A stretch of DNA of 64,000 nucleotides from Streptomyces sp. NBRC 110611 (GCF_001590865.1 NZ_BBUY01000008.1:186001-250000), one strand, 5' to 3'. Positions 49,828 through 58,453 are shown, numbered from the stretch's first letter. Made by a program: numbers and translations. The notes: generated by a model not told the origin, from the sequence alone.

Positions 49828-50898
49828 ATGAATACGGCGAGCGGAACACTCGATGAGGCCTTACAGCGCCTGCACCTCTCCGGCCCCGAATTCCAGGGCT
49901 TTCTGGCCAATCATGGCCCGATGGCGGTCGAAGCCATGGTCCGCAACGGCCAGGCCCGCACCGTCCACCGCTGGCTCGACTCGTACGAGAGCAAGCTCGA
50001 GGACGTACCGAGGGCCCGCGCACGGATCACGGACGCCAACTGGCGGGAGGCGCTGGGTGATCCCGGCCGGGTCACCGACTGGACCACGTACTTCGCCGAG
50101 CTGCTCGGCGAGCGCCCCTGGCGTGAGGTCCTGGCCGCATGGTGGCCGCGCCTGCTGCCCGGCATCGCCGGTGCCGCCACCCACACCGTCATCCGGCTGG
50201 GGCATGCCGTCCGCGGCATCCTGGAAGGGGAAGGAGGAGGGGAAGAGGCGGCGCGGGTCGCGGAGTTGGCGCATGCGCTCGGCTACTGGGCCGCCCGCCA
50301 CCTGGCCCTGCCCGTCCCCGTGCACCCCGCCGGCCACGCCACCCCGGCCGAGGCGCTGGCCGCGCTCCCCCGCATCGCCCGCCGAGAGGTTTCGGTACTG
50401 CAGGGATACGGCCAACTTCCGCACACACCGGGCTGGTTGAGCGCCACCGAGGCGCTGCACGTCCCCGAGGATCCCGAGGCCGCACGCGAGGGGCTGACCG
50501 CGCTCGTACGGGCCGCCACCCTCAACTACGCCGACTACGGCCACGGGAACGCCGTCATGCTGGTGCACGCCGCCACCGCGCCGAACGCGGTCCTGCGCAC
50601 GCTGCCCGCGCTCCCCCGGGAGCTGTGGGCGGGCTCCTTCGCGGCGGCCTGGGCCGCGACCTCGGCGGTCACCGCCATCTTCGCGGCCGGCACGCCGCGC
50701 CGCCCGGCTCCGGACGCCTCCGCCTCGTCGGTCACCCCTGAGGAGATCTTCGAGCGGGCGGTCGCCCACGGTGACGAGCATGTGATCAAGTTCGCGGACA
50801 CCGCACTGGACGTGGCGTCGTCCGGCGACGACGAGACCCGCACCCGTGCCGTGTCGGCTGCGCTCAACGCCGTCCAGCTGATCGAGGAAGGCGCCTGA
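49828..50898 (+). CDS. Questin oxidase-like protein
   Basis: 356 residues, nearly all helical. GTLDEALQRLHLSGPEFQGF and the metal/active-site-like NHGPMAVEAMVRNG at the N-terminus, GAATHTVIRLGHAVRGILEG in the middle and a late FADTALDV are the conserved islands of the questin oxidase family (PF14027), whose fungal members open quinone rings by Baeyer-Villiger chemistry. The bacterial substrate is unknown. ATG 49828 is eight bases from a TAGCCT box and has no ribosome site, so it is probably leaderless; the promoter abuts the repeat element. Confidence 0.85.
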   Translation: MNTASGTLDEALQRLHLSGPEFQGFLANHGPMAVEAMVRNGQARTVHRWLDSYESKLEDVPRARARITDANWREALGDPGRVTDWTTYFAELLGERPWREVLAAWWPRLLPGIAGAATHTVIRLGHAVRGILEGEGGGEEAARVAELAHALGYWAARHLALPVPVHPAGHATPAEALAALPRIARREVSVLQGYGQLPHTPGWLSATEALHVPEDPEAAREGLTALVRAATLNYADYGHGNAVMLVHAATAPNAVLRTLPALPRELWAGSFAAAWAATSAVTAIFAAGTPRRPAPDASASSVTPEEIFERAVAHGDEHVIKFADTALDVASSGDDETRTRAVSAALNAVQLIEEGA

Positions 50899-51056
50899 GG
50901 GCCTGCCCCCCGGAGGACACGGGCTCGACGTGGGCCCTGGCACGGGATGGCCCGGCATGATCCGCGCCATGGGCCCCGACGTGATCGCCATGAGCCCGGA
51001 CATGGGCCGGAGGCGTCGAGTTTCAGCCCCTCCCGATGTCGTCAAAAGTTAAAGAG

Positions 51057-51076
51057 CTCTCTGAGCGGTGAGAGAG
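51057..51076 (+). promoter_or_regulatory. Inverted repeat ahead of marR, candidate operator
   Basis: CTCTCT (51057-51062), eight bases, AGAGAG (51071-51076), ending eight bases before the MarR start. The position fits autorepression. Confidence 0.45.
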
Positions 51077-51084
51077 TGGATGGT

Positions 51085-51582
51085 ATGAGCAACAAACCCG
51101 CAGCCGAGCCGCGCTGGCTCACCGACGAGGAGCAATACGCCTGGCAGTGCTACCTCCACGCCACCACGCTCCTGGAGGATCACCTCGACCGTCAGCTGCA
51201 GCGCGACGCCGGGATGCCGCATGTCTATTACGGGCTGCTCGTCCAGTTGTCCCGCGCACCACGACGCCGGATGCGGATGACCGAGCTGGCCCAGAACGCC
51301 AAGATCACCCGCTCCCGGCTCTCGCACGCGATCGCCCGCCTGGAGAAGAACGGCTGGGTCCGCCGCGAGAGCTGCCCGTCCGACAAGCGGGGGCAGAACG
51401 CGCACCTCACGGACGAGGGGATGCGGGTGCTGGAGAAGGCCGCGCCCGGACACGTCGCCGCCGTCCGGGCCGCGATCTTCGATCGGCTCTCCCCGGAGCA
51501 GGTCGGCCAACTGGCCGAGATCTGCCGAGTGATGACCGAAGGCCTGCAACCGCGCGGCGCCGACCTCCCCTGGCTCCGCTGA
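51085..51582 (+). CDS. MarR-family transcriptional regulator
   Basis: 165 residues. A central winged helix-turn-helix (about 55-115): RMRMTELAQNAKITRSRLSH, then IARLEKNGWVRRESCPSDKR, with the DKR wing signature. N- and C-terminal helices form the dimer. MarR proteins repress drug or stress genes and respond to phenolic or oxidised ligands. ATG 51085 is used. Its 3' end faces the MFS gene at 51684, with 100 bp of tandem repeat between; its target is probably itself plus an unlinked gene. Confidence 0.93.
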   Translation: MSNKPAAEPRWLTDEEQYAWQCYLHATTLLEDHLDRQLQRDAGMPHVYYGLLVQLSRAPRRRMRMTELAQNAKITRSRLSHAIARLEKNGWVRRESCPSDKRGQNAHLTDEGMRVLEKAAPGHVAAVRAAIFDRLSPEQVGQLAEICRVMTEGLQPRGADLPWLR

Positions 51583-51625
51583 CGGCCACGGCCGGTCTCT
51601 GAGCGGAGCCGGAAGAGGCCGGCGC

Positions 51626-51685
51626 CTACGGGATCAGGGTCTACGGGATCAGCACCTACGGGATCAGGGCCTACGGGATCAGGTC
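51626..51685. repeat. 15-bp tandem repeat x4 between marR and MFS
   Basis: Four 15-bp units beginning CTACGGGATCAG at 51626, 51641, 51656 and 51671. The last unit runs into the MFS stop codon (51684-51686, minus strand). Confidence 0.95.
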
Positions 51686-53222
51686 AGTGCGCCATCACGG
51701 GGACGTGGACCTCGTCCTCGCCCCGGGGCGCCCCGTCGGCCGTGCCCGCGCCGTCCTCCGAAGAGGCCGTCGGCGAACCGCCACCCGGCCGTCCGGTGTT
51801 GACGAGGGTGAAGGCGATCACGCCGGCCAGCAGCAGGATGCCGACCGCCCACCAGATGGCGGCGGTGTAGCCGTGCACCATCGACTGGAGCTTGAGCAGG
51901 TCCGCCGAGCGGGCGCCGGCCGCGTGCGAGGTGGCGTACGCCGTGGTGGCGCTGGCCGCGATGGTGTTCAGCAGCGCGGTACCGATCGCACCGCCCACCT
52001 GCTGTGACGTGTTGACCATCGCGGAGGCGACACCGGCGTCCCGCGGCTGGACCCCGTGCGTGGCGAGCGACATGGCCGGCATGAACGCGGTACCCATACC
52101 GAGGCCCATCAGCAGGAACCCGGGCAGGATCAGCGCGGGGTACGAGGTGTCCAGGTCGATCTGCGTCAGCACCAGCATGCCGAGGGCGGCGAGCACGAAG
52201 CCGGGAGCCATCAGCAGCCGCGGCCGGATCCGGGTCATCAGCCGGGCACCGATCTGCGTCGAGCCGGTGATCATGGCGGCGACCATCGGGAGGAACGCCA
52301 GACCGGTCTCGACCGGCGTGTAGCCCTTTACGATCTGGAGGTAGTAGGTCAGGAAGAGGAAGAGACCGAACATGCCGATCACGGCCAGGCCGAGCGAGAC
52401 ATAGACACCGGCACGGTTGCGCTCGGCGACCACCCGCAGCGGCAGCAGCGGGGCCTTCACCTTGGACTCGACCAGCACGAACGCCAGCAGCAGCACGACG
52501 GCCGCGATGAACAGCCCGAGCGTCGGACCGGCCAGCCAGCCGTCGGACTCGGCGCGGGTGAACCCGTACACCAGCGACACCAGGCCCAGCGTGGCCAGGA
52601 CGACGCCGGGGAGGTCCAGCCGGGAGCGGTTACGGCTCCCCGCGGGCTCGCGGATGACCAGCAGGGCGCCGACCGCGGCGACCACGGCGAACGGGATGTT
52701 GACGAAGAAGGTCCAGCGCCAGTCCAGGTACTCGGTCAGCAGGCCGCCGAGGGTCAGGCCCACCGCGCTGCCGCCACCGGCGATCGCACCGAAGATGCCG
52801 AACGCCTTGGCGCGCTCCTTCGCCTCGGTGAACGTCACCGCCAGCAGGGACAGCGCGGACGGCGCCAGCAGCGCGCCGAAGACGCCCTGCAGCGCGCGGG
52901 CGCCCAGCAGCACTCCCTCGTTGGCCGCGATCCCGCCGAGTCCGGAGGCGATCGCGAAACCGGCGAGTCCGACGATGAAGGTGCGCTTCCGCCCCCACAG
53001 GTCGGCGACCCGGCCGCCGAAGAGCAGCAGACCGCCGAAGGCCAGCGCGTAGGCGGTGATCACCCACTGCCGGTTGGCGTCGGTGATGCCGAGATCCGCC
53101 TGGGCGGAGGGCAGCGCGATGTTCACGATGGTCGCGTCGAGGACGACCATCAGCTGGGCGAGAGCGATGAATATCAGCGCTTTCCAGCGCCGGGGATCGA
53201 CGTATGTGGCCGTTTCGGGCAT
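51684..53222 (-). CDS. MFS multidrug exporter (DHA2, 14-TM)
   Basis: 512 residues. TM1 ALIFIALAQLMVVLDATIVN with the D of motif D1, motif A FGGRVADLWGRKRTFIVG, motif C GGGSAVGLTLGGLLTEYLDW (about residue 150), and 14 helices overall place it with EmrB/QacA/LfrA exporters. An acidic Gly/Glu-rich tail follows TM14. It is a proton-driven exporter of drugs or dyes. It lies downstream of a TetR gene on the same strand, its likely repressor. ATG 53222; the 126-bp gap to tetR is filled with imperfect GTGGTTCGGGA repeats. Confidence 0.93.
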   Translation of the reverse strand: MPETATYVDPRRWKALIFIALAQLMVVLDATIVNIALPSAQADLGITDANRQWVITAYALAFGGLLLFGGRVADLWGRKRTFIVGLAGFAIASGLGGIAANEGVLLGARALQGVFGALLAPSALSLLAVTFTEAKERAKAFGIFGAIAGGGSAVGLTLGGLLTEYLDWRWTFFVNIPFAVVAAVGALLVIREPAGSRNRSRLDLPGVVLATLGLVSLVYGFTRAESDGWLAGPTLGLFIAAVVLLLAFVLVESKVKAPLLPLRVVAERNRAGVYVSLGLAVIGMFGLFLFLTYYLQIVKGYTPVETGLAFLPMVAAMITGSTQIGARLMTRIRPRLLMAPGFVLAALGMLVLTQIDLDTSYPALILPGFLLMGLGMGTAFMPAMSLATHGVQPRDAGVASAMVNTSQQVGGAIGTALLNTIAASATTAYATSHAAGARSADLLKLQSMVHGYTAAIWWAVGILLLAGVIAFTLVNTGRPGGGSPTASSEDGAGTADGAPRGEDEVHVPVMAH

Positions 53223-53258
53223 GGGGGGATCCGCCTAGTGGTGCGAAGTGAGCGAAGA

Positions 53259-53335
53259 ACGGGACGAGTGGTTCGGGAGCGAGGCGTGGTTCGGGACGGA
53301 AGGAGCGAGGCGTGGTTCGGGGCAGGCGAGTGGTT
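53259..53335. repeat. Imperfect GTGGTTCGGGA repeats between tetR and MFS
   Basis: Four copies of GTGGTTCGGGR embedded in units of roughly 22-26 bp (GAGCGAGGCGTGGTTCGGGAC). They occupy the region where the MFS leader would lie. Confidence 0.75.
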
Positions 53336-53348
53336 CGGGACGCAGGAG

Positions 53349-54071
53349 CTATTCAGGACGGGCGTTGCGCGCGCGACGCCTCAGGTCCGCCAAGGTCGCG
53401 GCGGAGCCGGGAAGTTCGGAACGGGCGGGCGTCTGCAGACCGTCCAGGAACAGTTGCAGATGCCGGTGCACGAACATGTCGAACCCCGGACACGCACCCC
53501 CGGGCTCCACCTGGGCAGCTCCCCATCCGGGAAGCGGCCGGGTGAGCTGGGTGATCGCGACCATCAGGTCCCCGACGTCGATGTCGGTACGCAGTCGGCC
53601 GCTGTCACGCGCGGCGCCCATGAGGGCCGCCACGGCCCCCTCCAGGCGCTCACGCGCCGCGACCAGATCCGGGTGGTCGCGGTCGACGCCGTCGGAGAGC
53701 AGCGGACACAGCGCCCCGATGCGCTCCGCCACCGCGTCGTGGGCGAAGCGCCTCAGCGCTTGGAAGGCATCGGACTCCTCGGCAAGGGCGCGCTCCGCGC
53801 GGTCCGCTGTACGGGACATGACGGAGAGCGTGACGTGGTGGATCAGCTCCAGGCGATCCGGAAAGTGACGATAGAGCGTCGCATTGCCGACCCCCGCGCG
53901 TCGAGCGATTTCATCGAGGGGGACATCGGCCCCGGACTCGACCATCGTCTCGCGGGCGGCCGCGATGATCCGTTCCCGGTTGCGCAGCGCATCGGCCCGC
54001 AGGCGGGGCGGCTTCCCCTCCTTGCCGGCCTTTTCCTTACCGGATTCCGCGCAGGCGGCGACGGTGGCCAT
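53349..54071 (-). CDS. TetR-family transcriptional regulator
   Basis: 240 residues. N-terminal HTH: ALRNRERIIAAARETMVESG and DEIARRAGVGNATLYRHFPD (about 30-75), then a helical ligand domain. ATG 54071 has GGGAGGAGGGAG upstream; a longer reading frame exists but has no coding character. It precedes the MFS exporter on the same strand, the standard arrangement for a TetR repressor of an efflux pump. Confidence 0.93.
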   Translation of the reverse strand: MATVAACAESGKEKAGKEGKPPRLRADALRNRERIIAAARETMVESGADVPLDEIARRAGVGNATLYRHFPDRLELIHHVTLSVMSRTADRAERALAEESDAFQALRRFAHDAVAERIGALCPLLSDGVDRDHPDLVAARERLEGAVAALMGAARDSGRLRTDIDVGDLMVAITQLTRPLPGWGAAQVEPGGACPGFDMFVHRHLQLFLDGLQTPARSELPGSAATLADLRRRARNARPE

Positions 54072-54305
54072 ACGGCTCTCCCTCCTCCCGATGGTCGATG
54101 GGCGATGATTCGGTGGGCGATGGACTTCCCGGATCTGCCGGACGTGTGGTGAAACGGGGAACACCTCCCCGGTTATTTCCCGGGCCGCCCGTGACCTGCG
54201 CCACACCCCCGAAGTCAGCCCCTGGGCGGGTCCCGGGTGGCCCCGTGACTCCGGTGGATGTAACCCCGCGCGCCAGCGGCCATCCGGCGCCCCAGAGTGG
54301 GTGGT

Positions 54306-55556
54306 ATGAAGCACAAGGTTTCCGCGGTGCTGGCGGGAGCCGCGGCCACCGCGACCGCGGCGATAGCCCTGGGCTCACCACCCAGCGCCGTGGCCATACC
54401 CACGGCGCCCGGCGTCCGCCCCAGCGGCCCCTGCGCCCTGCGCGGCATCGCCGACGACGTCGGCGAATCCGCCGACACCCCGGACGGCTTCGCCCGCTCC
54501 TCCGGCCCCGTACGGGCACTGACGCTCTTCGTCGACTTCCCGGACGCGCCCGCCACGATGTCGCCCAGTGCCCGCTTCGCCGAGTTCTTCCCGGCCGTCA
54601 CCGACTTCTTCCGCGACAGCTCGTACGGCAGGCTGAGCTACCGGCCGATACCGCTGTTCCGGTGGATACGCATGCCGCGGCCGCTCGCGGCGTACGGCAT
54701 CACGCGCGGCGCCGACTTCGACCCGGCCTCGGAGAGCGGCTACCACGCACTGTCCCGGGAGGTCGTCCGCGCCGTCGACCCGATCGTCGACTTCCGCGAC
54801 TACGACGTCGTCAACGTCATCGCCACACCGAACGCGGGCCCGCCCGCCACGAGTACGGTCCTCTCGGTCACCTTCAGCGGAGGCGACATGGGGCTGCCGA
54901 CCGCCGACGGGGTGCCGTTCCGGAATGCATCGTTCATCTGGAGCCGGCAAGCCGGACCGAGCGCCTTCCGCGTCCTCAACCACGAGAACGCGCACAGCTT
55001 CGGCCTGCCCGACCTCTACTACTCCGACGCCCGCCACACCCACACCCCGCCCCTCGTGGGCCACTGGGACCCGATGGACGAGGACTGGGGCCCCAGCAAC
55101 GACTTCCTCGGCTGGCACAAGTGGAAGCTCGGCTGGCTCTCCGCCGACCAGGTGCACTGCGCACCACGCCACGGGACACCCGGCGAACACACGCTCACCC
55201 CGGTCTCCAGCCCCGGCGGCACCAAGATCGTCGTGATGCCGACCTCGCCGCACACCGCCCTGGTGGCCGAGGCCCGGACCCGCGGCCTGCTCGATCCCGC
55301 GGTCTGCCGCCCCGGCGTCCTGCTCTACCGCGTCGCCGCCGATGTCCGCTCCGGCCACGGCCCGCTCCGCATCGTGGACGCCACCCCGCACAGCGGCGGC
55401 TGCTACCCGGATGACGCATACGTCCATTCGGAACTGACCGACGCCACCTTCCGCACGGGCGAGACCTACACCGACCCCAGCGGCGCGGCGGTCACGGTCC
55501 TCACCGAGAACCAGGACGGCACCTACCGGATACGAGTGACCCCGGCCCGCACCTGA
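54306..55556 (+). CDS. Secreted M6-family metallopeptidase
   Basis: 416 residues. A signal peptide (KVSAVLAGAAATATAAIALG, AxA near residue 30) directs it out of the cell. The zinc site is HENAHSFGLPDLY (about residue 226), that is HExxHxxGxPD, the signature of immune-inhibitor-A-like M6 peptidases, followed by a conserved MDEDW with LGWHKWKLGWL. It is shorter than pathogen InhA proteins and lacks their C-terminal domains. A hydrolase for extracellular proteins is likely. ATG 54306 is used. Confidence 0.9.
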   Translation: MKHKVSAVLAGAAATATAAIALGSPPSAVAIPTAPGVRPSGPCALRGIADDVGESADTPDGFARSSGPVRALTLFVDFPDAPATMSPSARFAEFFPAVTDFFRDSSYGRLSYRPIPLFRWIRMPRPLAAYGITRGADFDPASESGYHALSREVVRAVDPIVDFRDYDVVNVIATPNAGPPATSTVLSVTFSGGDMGLPTADGVPFRNASFIWSRQAGPSAFRVLNHENAHSFGLPDLYYSDARHTHTPPLVGHWDPMDEDWGPSNDFLGWHKWKLGWLSADQVHCAPRHGTPGEHTLTPVSSPGGTKIVVMPTSPHTALVAEARTRGLLDPAVCRPGVLLYRVAADVRSGHGPLRIVDATPHSGGCYPDDAYVHSELTDATFRTGETYTDPSGAAVTVLTENQDGTYRIRVTPART

Positions 55557-55577
55557 GCTGTAGCCGTTGACACAACA

Positions 55578-55614
55578 GCGCCCCCACCTCCGGCCATGCC
55601 GGTCGTGGGGGCGC
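55578..55614. terminator. Bidirectional terminator
   Basis: Arms GCGCCCCCAC (55578-55587) and GTGGGGGCGC (55605-55614) with an inner GGC-ATG-GCC hairpin, between the convergent M6 peptidase and DUF397 genes. Confidence 0.85.
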
Positions 55615-55630
55615 CTTCGTCATCGGCGGC

Positions 55631-55834
55631 TCAGACAGGGAACTTCACGCCCTTGACTGCATCGACGAACGACGACCAGGCAGACGCCGGGAAGGCCAGC
55701 GCAGGGCCGTGCGGGTCCTTGGAGTCACGGACGGGAACGACGCCGGGAACATTGGCGGCGACCTCGACGCAGGAACCACCGTTGCCGCTGTAGGAGGACT
55801 TGAACCAGGTGAGGGGGAGGGAGTCGGTCGTCAC
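55631..55834 (-). CDS. DUF397 domain protein
   Basis: 67 residues with the typical FKSSYSGNGGSCVEVAANVP start, VPVRDSKDPHGPALAFPASA and WSSFVDAVKG. DUF397 proteins are almost always partnered with an XRE-type regulator of the DUF5753 class, as here: its start overlaps the stop of that gene (ATGA 55831-55834). The pair is thought to act as a regulator and small antagonist or partner (related to BldB/WhiJ-type systems, recalled). No enzymatic motif. Confidence 0.95.
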   Translation of the reverse strand: MTTDSLPLTWFKSSYSGNGGSCVEVAANVPGVVPVRDSKDPHGPALAFPASAWSSFVDAVKGVKFPV

Positions 55835-56673
55835 AGGGTGCCCTTTCGTACCTGCTCGATCATGGCCACTGATTCCGCCTGGGAAAGCGCTGCGGCCTGT
55901 AGTTGATGGTAGGCCCTCACCAACGGCAGTACGGATGTGATCTCCCTGTCCAAGTGCCCGTTGGTCTCGGACTCGACATAGGACATGACGGAGCGGTCGG
56001 GCAGGGTCAGCAGATTCACCAGCCGGTTGAACGGGCGGCGCTCGCCTATGACATAGGGGGCCAACTGGAGTGCGGTGTCCGGCTGGTCAGCGAACTCGAT
56101 CAGGTGAGCCAACTGGCGGTCCATGACCTCGGCACCTCCGATCGGCCGTCGGATACAGCTCTCGTCCAAGACCACGATCACCACGGGCGGATTGCGCCGC
56201 ACCAAAGCCGCTTGCCGTTCCACCAGGAACGTAACGCGTTCATCCGCCTGTTCGGGGCTGAGAGTGCCCCGCTTCACGTTGCCCTCTTCCATGGCTCTGG
56301 CGTACTCCGGCGTCTGGAGCAGCCCGGGGATCGCACCTACCTCGAACAGCCGGATCTCTGCCGCGCGGGCCTCCTGCCCCAGGTACTCCGGGAACCCTTC
56401 CAGCAGACTGCCGTTGCGAATCTCCCCCCATGCGCGCTCGAACGACTCTGTGGTCCCAGTTAGCCCGAACGCAACGTCCACGGCCCGCGAGAAACGGTAA
56501 GTTGGCGGTTTGCGGCCGGTTTCGACTGCCGAAATATGCCTGCCCGAGTAGCCCACCCGCTCGGCCAACTCGTCCTGCTTCCACCCCCGCGCATCACGCG
56601 CACTGCGCAGACGCGCCCCGAAGGCCGCCCGGGGCGAGGCTTCCGGGTTCAGCTCCTTCAGGTTTACCAACAT
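55831..56673 (-). CDS. XRE-family regulator with DUF5753 (WhiJ-like)
   Basis: 280 residues. An N-terminal helix-turn-helix (RLRSARDARGWKQDELAERV, GYSGRHISAVETGRKPPTYR, about 20-75) and a DUF5753 C-terminal domain (about 95-280) with ALRR-type VIVVLDESCIRRPIGGAEVM. ATG 56673 has AAGGAGG. The protein is one of many Streptomyces paralogues linked to DUF397 genes and to development. Two small genes (56763 and 56858) lie divergently. Confidence 0.95.
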   Translation of the reverse strand: MLVNLKELNPEASPRAAFGARLRSARDARGWKQDELAERVGYSGRHISAVETGRKPPTYRFSRAVDVAFGLTGTTESFERAWGEIRNGSLLEGFPEYLGQEARAAEIRLFEVGAIPGLLQTPEYARAMEEGNVKRGTLSPEQADERVTFLVERQAALVRRNPPVVIVVLDESCIRRPIGGAEVMDRQLAHLIEFADQPDTALQLAPYVIGERRPFNRLVNLLTLPDRSVMSYVESETNGHLDREITSVLPLVRAYHQLQAAALSQAESVAMIEQVRKGTL

Positions 56674-56762
56674 GCCCTCCTTTTCTGAAACGTTGAAGAC
56701 GGCTCGACTGTAGGCCACGCTGAGGGCACCCGGTAGCCGTTTCACTACAGAGAGTGGGGTGC

Positions 56763-56858
56763 ATGACTATGGCGGTGAAGGCGGTACGGACGGCGACAGT
56801 CGTTCGAGAGCGGCTGGCGGTGCTGCTGGAGTCGATGCCTGAGGCGGTGATCCGCTGA
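56763..56858 (+). CDS. Small ORF, 31 residues
   Basis: Reads MTMAVKAVRTATVVRERLAV, then LLESMPEAVIR, a short amphipathic helix. Its TGA overlaps the next ATG (TGATG at 56856-56860), which argues for translation and coupling. It may be a leader peptide or a small protein of the XRE/DUF397 locus. Confidence 0.5.
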   Translation: MTMAVKAVRTATVVRERLAVLLESMPEAVIR

Positions 56859-57109
56859 TGAGCGGCTATCAGGAGAAGCCCGTGGAGCTGCCCTGGCCGT
56901 ACAGCCCGCAAGATCTCGACCCGGAGCCGGTAGAAGGCTGTGAGCGGTGTGCGGTGCTGGCCGAGGAGCGCCAACAGGAGCGCGACCAAGGTCAGTTCGG
57001 GCGGGCCGTCATCGCCGGCATGAAGATCGCCGAACATCGGCGGTGGGGCTCCCACAACGACGCCCCCGAGACCGCCGAGACGCCCGAGATCCCCGAGTCC
57101 CCCGGCTAG
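56858..57109 (+). CDS. Small hydrophilic protein
   Basis: 83 residues with PWPYSPQDLDPEPVEGCERC, AVLAEERQQERDQGQ and AGMKIAEHRRWGSHND. The region around the CxxC-like GCERC is reminiscent of small proteins found beside XRE/DUF397 pairs; the function is unknown. It is coupled to the 31-residue ORF. The TAG stop overlaps that of the convergent TetR gene by four bases (CTAG 57106-57109). Confidence 0.65.
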   Translation: MSGYQEKPVELPWPYSPQDLDPEPVEGCERCAVLAEERQQERDQGQFGRAVIAGMKIAEHRRWGSHNDAPETAETPEIPESPG

Positions 57110-57765
57110 CCGTCCAGCCAGTGCCGTTGCCCGATGGTGATCAGTCGCAGCTGCCGGCGTGCGGTCCGCACCACCCGCTCGGCCGCGCCCGGCTCCCCGT
57201 CGCCCCCGCCCTCTCCGCCCTCCGCGTCCTCCACTGCGTCGAGCAGCGCCGTCGCCGTGGTCACCAGCCGGTCCACGTACAGCTCGGCCAGCATCCGCAC
57301 CTCGTCGGGGCGCCAGCCCTCCGACTCCGGCTGTGCCGTGAGCGCCTCCGCCACCTCCTCCGCGAACCGGTCCAACTCTCCGGCGATGGCCTGCCGGACG
57401 GCACGTACGCCGCCGTGCCGCTCGCGCGCCATGAAGCGGATGTGCAGGGGGTGTTGCCGTACATGCCGCTCAACGACCGCGATGGCGCGGTCGATCCGCT
57501 CCTCGGCCAGCTCCTGCTCGGCGAGGATCGCCCGCACCATCGCATGCAGACTCCCCAGCGCCTCCTCGACGAGCGCGACGCCCAACTCGCCCATATCCCG
57601 GAAGTGCCGGTAGAACGCGGTCGGGGCGATGCCCACCACCCGCGTCACCTCCCGCAGCCCCAGGCTGCTCAGGCTCTGATCCGCCAGCAGGCCGAGTGCT
57701 GCGTCGAGCAGCGCCTGACGGGTCTTCTGCTTCTGGGCCTGCCGGACCCCGAGGGTGTGACTCAT
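57106..57765 (-). CDS. TetR-family regulator (desaturase-regulator type)
   Basis: 219 residues. HTH: KTRQALLDAALGLLADQSLS then REVTRVVGIAPTAFYRHFRD. The C-terminal domain contains HPLHIRFMARERHGGVRAVR, which I recall from TetR regulators of membrane-lipid genes (FabR/DesT-like). ATG 57765. Twin motifs (57773-57792, 57832-57851) lie directly upstream and would be bound by such a regulator; the divergent small membrane genes are the likely targets. Confidence 0.88.
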   Translation of the reverse strand: MSHTLGVRQAQKQKTRQALLDAALGLLADQSLSSLGLREVTRVVGIAPTAFYRHFRDMGELGVALVEEALGSLHAMVRAILAEQELAEERIDRAIAVVERHVRQHPLHIRFMARERHGGVRAVRQAIAGELDRFAEEVAEALTAQPESEGWRPDEVRMLAELYVDRLVTTATALLDAVEDAEGGEGGGDGEPGAAERVVRTARRQLRLITIGQRHWLDG

Positions 57766-57772
57766 ATCATCC

Positions 57773-57851
57773 AGTAAACAACCGTTCTCTGAATGCTTCC
57801 AGCCGTGGCTCGCCCTATGCCGGCATCACTGAGTGAACAACTGTCCTCTCA
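57773..57851. promoter_or_regulatory. Twin operator-like motifs AGTRAACAACYGTYCTCTSA
   Basis: Two 20-bp copies (57773-57792 and 57832-57851) differing at four positions, 59 bp apart, between the tetR start and the divergent membrane genes. Each contains AACAACYGT, a half-symmetric core fitting a TetR site. Confidence 0.55.
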
Positions 57852-57946
57852 GTCTCTCGAGCGCTCCCTCTGCACCTCTACGTCTCTGCACAGCGGCTCT
57901 CGACGTTGTGAGCCTACTTCCGGCCCCCGAACGGGAAAGGCAGATC

Positions 57947-58120
57947 ATGCTCTTCCTCGTCGCAGCCCTCGCCCTCATGGGGATCGCGCTGGGCGCCGCG
58001 GCACACCTTCCCCTCTCCGTCACCCTTGTCGCGGCGGCCGCCATCTCCGGCTGGCTGCTCGTCTTCTCCCTCCGCGAACTCCGCGCACGCCACCACCAGG
58101 CCGAGGTGACCTCCCGATGA
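57947..58120 (+). CDS. Small membrane protein, 57 residues
   Basis: Two hydrophobic segments (LFLVAALALMGIALGAAAHL and VTLVAAAAISGWLLVFSL) and a short basic tail. ATG 57947 follows GAAAGG. The stop overlaps the next start (ATGA 58117-58120). Unknown function, divergent from the TetR gene. Confidence 0.75.
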   Translation: MLFLVAALALMGIALGAAAHLPLSVTLVAAAAISGWLLVFSLRELRARHHQAEVTSR

Positions 58121-58374
58121 CCGCGCTCGGCAAAGCCCGGCCGCACGCCGACGGTATGGCCGTGGCCTCCTTCGTCCTCGGCCTGGTCGGCACCCTGGTC
58201 CTCAACCTCGTCCTCGGCCCCTGCGCCCTGATCCTCGGCGGCCTGGCCCTGGCCCGGGGGACCACCCGCCGCGGCCGCGCGCTGCTCGGCCTCGCCCTGG
58301 GCGTCGCCGACCTGCTCCTGCTCGTCTTCCTGGTCACCGCGGACGGCACCGTCAGCTGGCACATCCCGGGCTGA
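58117..58374 (+). CDS. DUF4190-type membrane protein
   Basis: 85 residues with MAVASFVLGLVGTLVLNLVL then GPCALILGGLALARG, the short two-helix motif of DUF4190 domains, and a third hydrophobic segment (VADLLLLVFLVTA). Coupled to the 57-residue gene before it; probably co-regulated by the divergent TetR. Confidence 0.85.
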   Translation: MTALGKARPHADGMAVASFVLGLVGTLVLNLVLGPCALILGGLALARGTTRRGRALLGLALGVADLLLLVFLVTADGTVSWHIPG

Positions 58375-58453
58375 CTCCGGGGGCACCCACGCGGCGTGCC
58401 CACATAGTGATCACCCCCTGGACAACGATGCGAATCCTTCTCATCATTCGATC

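Noticed and set aside
52056..54152. 698-codon plus-strand frame opposite MFS and tetR
   Set aside because: Gln/Arg/His-rich translation typical of antisense GC-rich DNA; the minus-strand genes have proper motifs.
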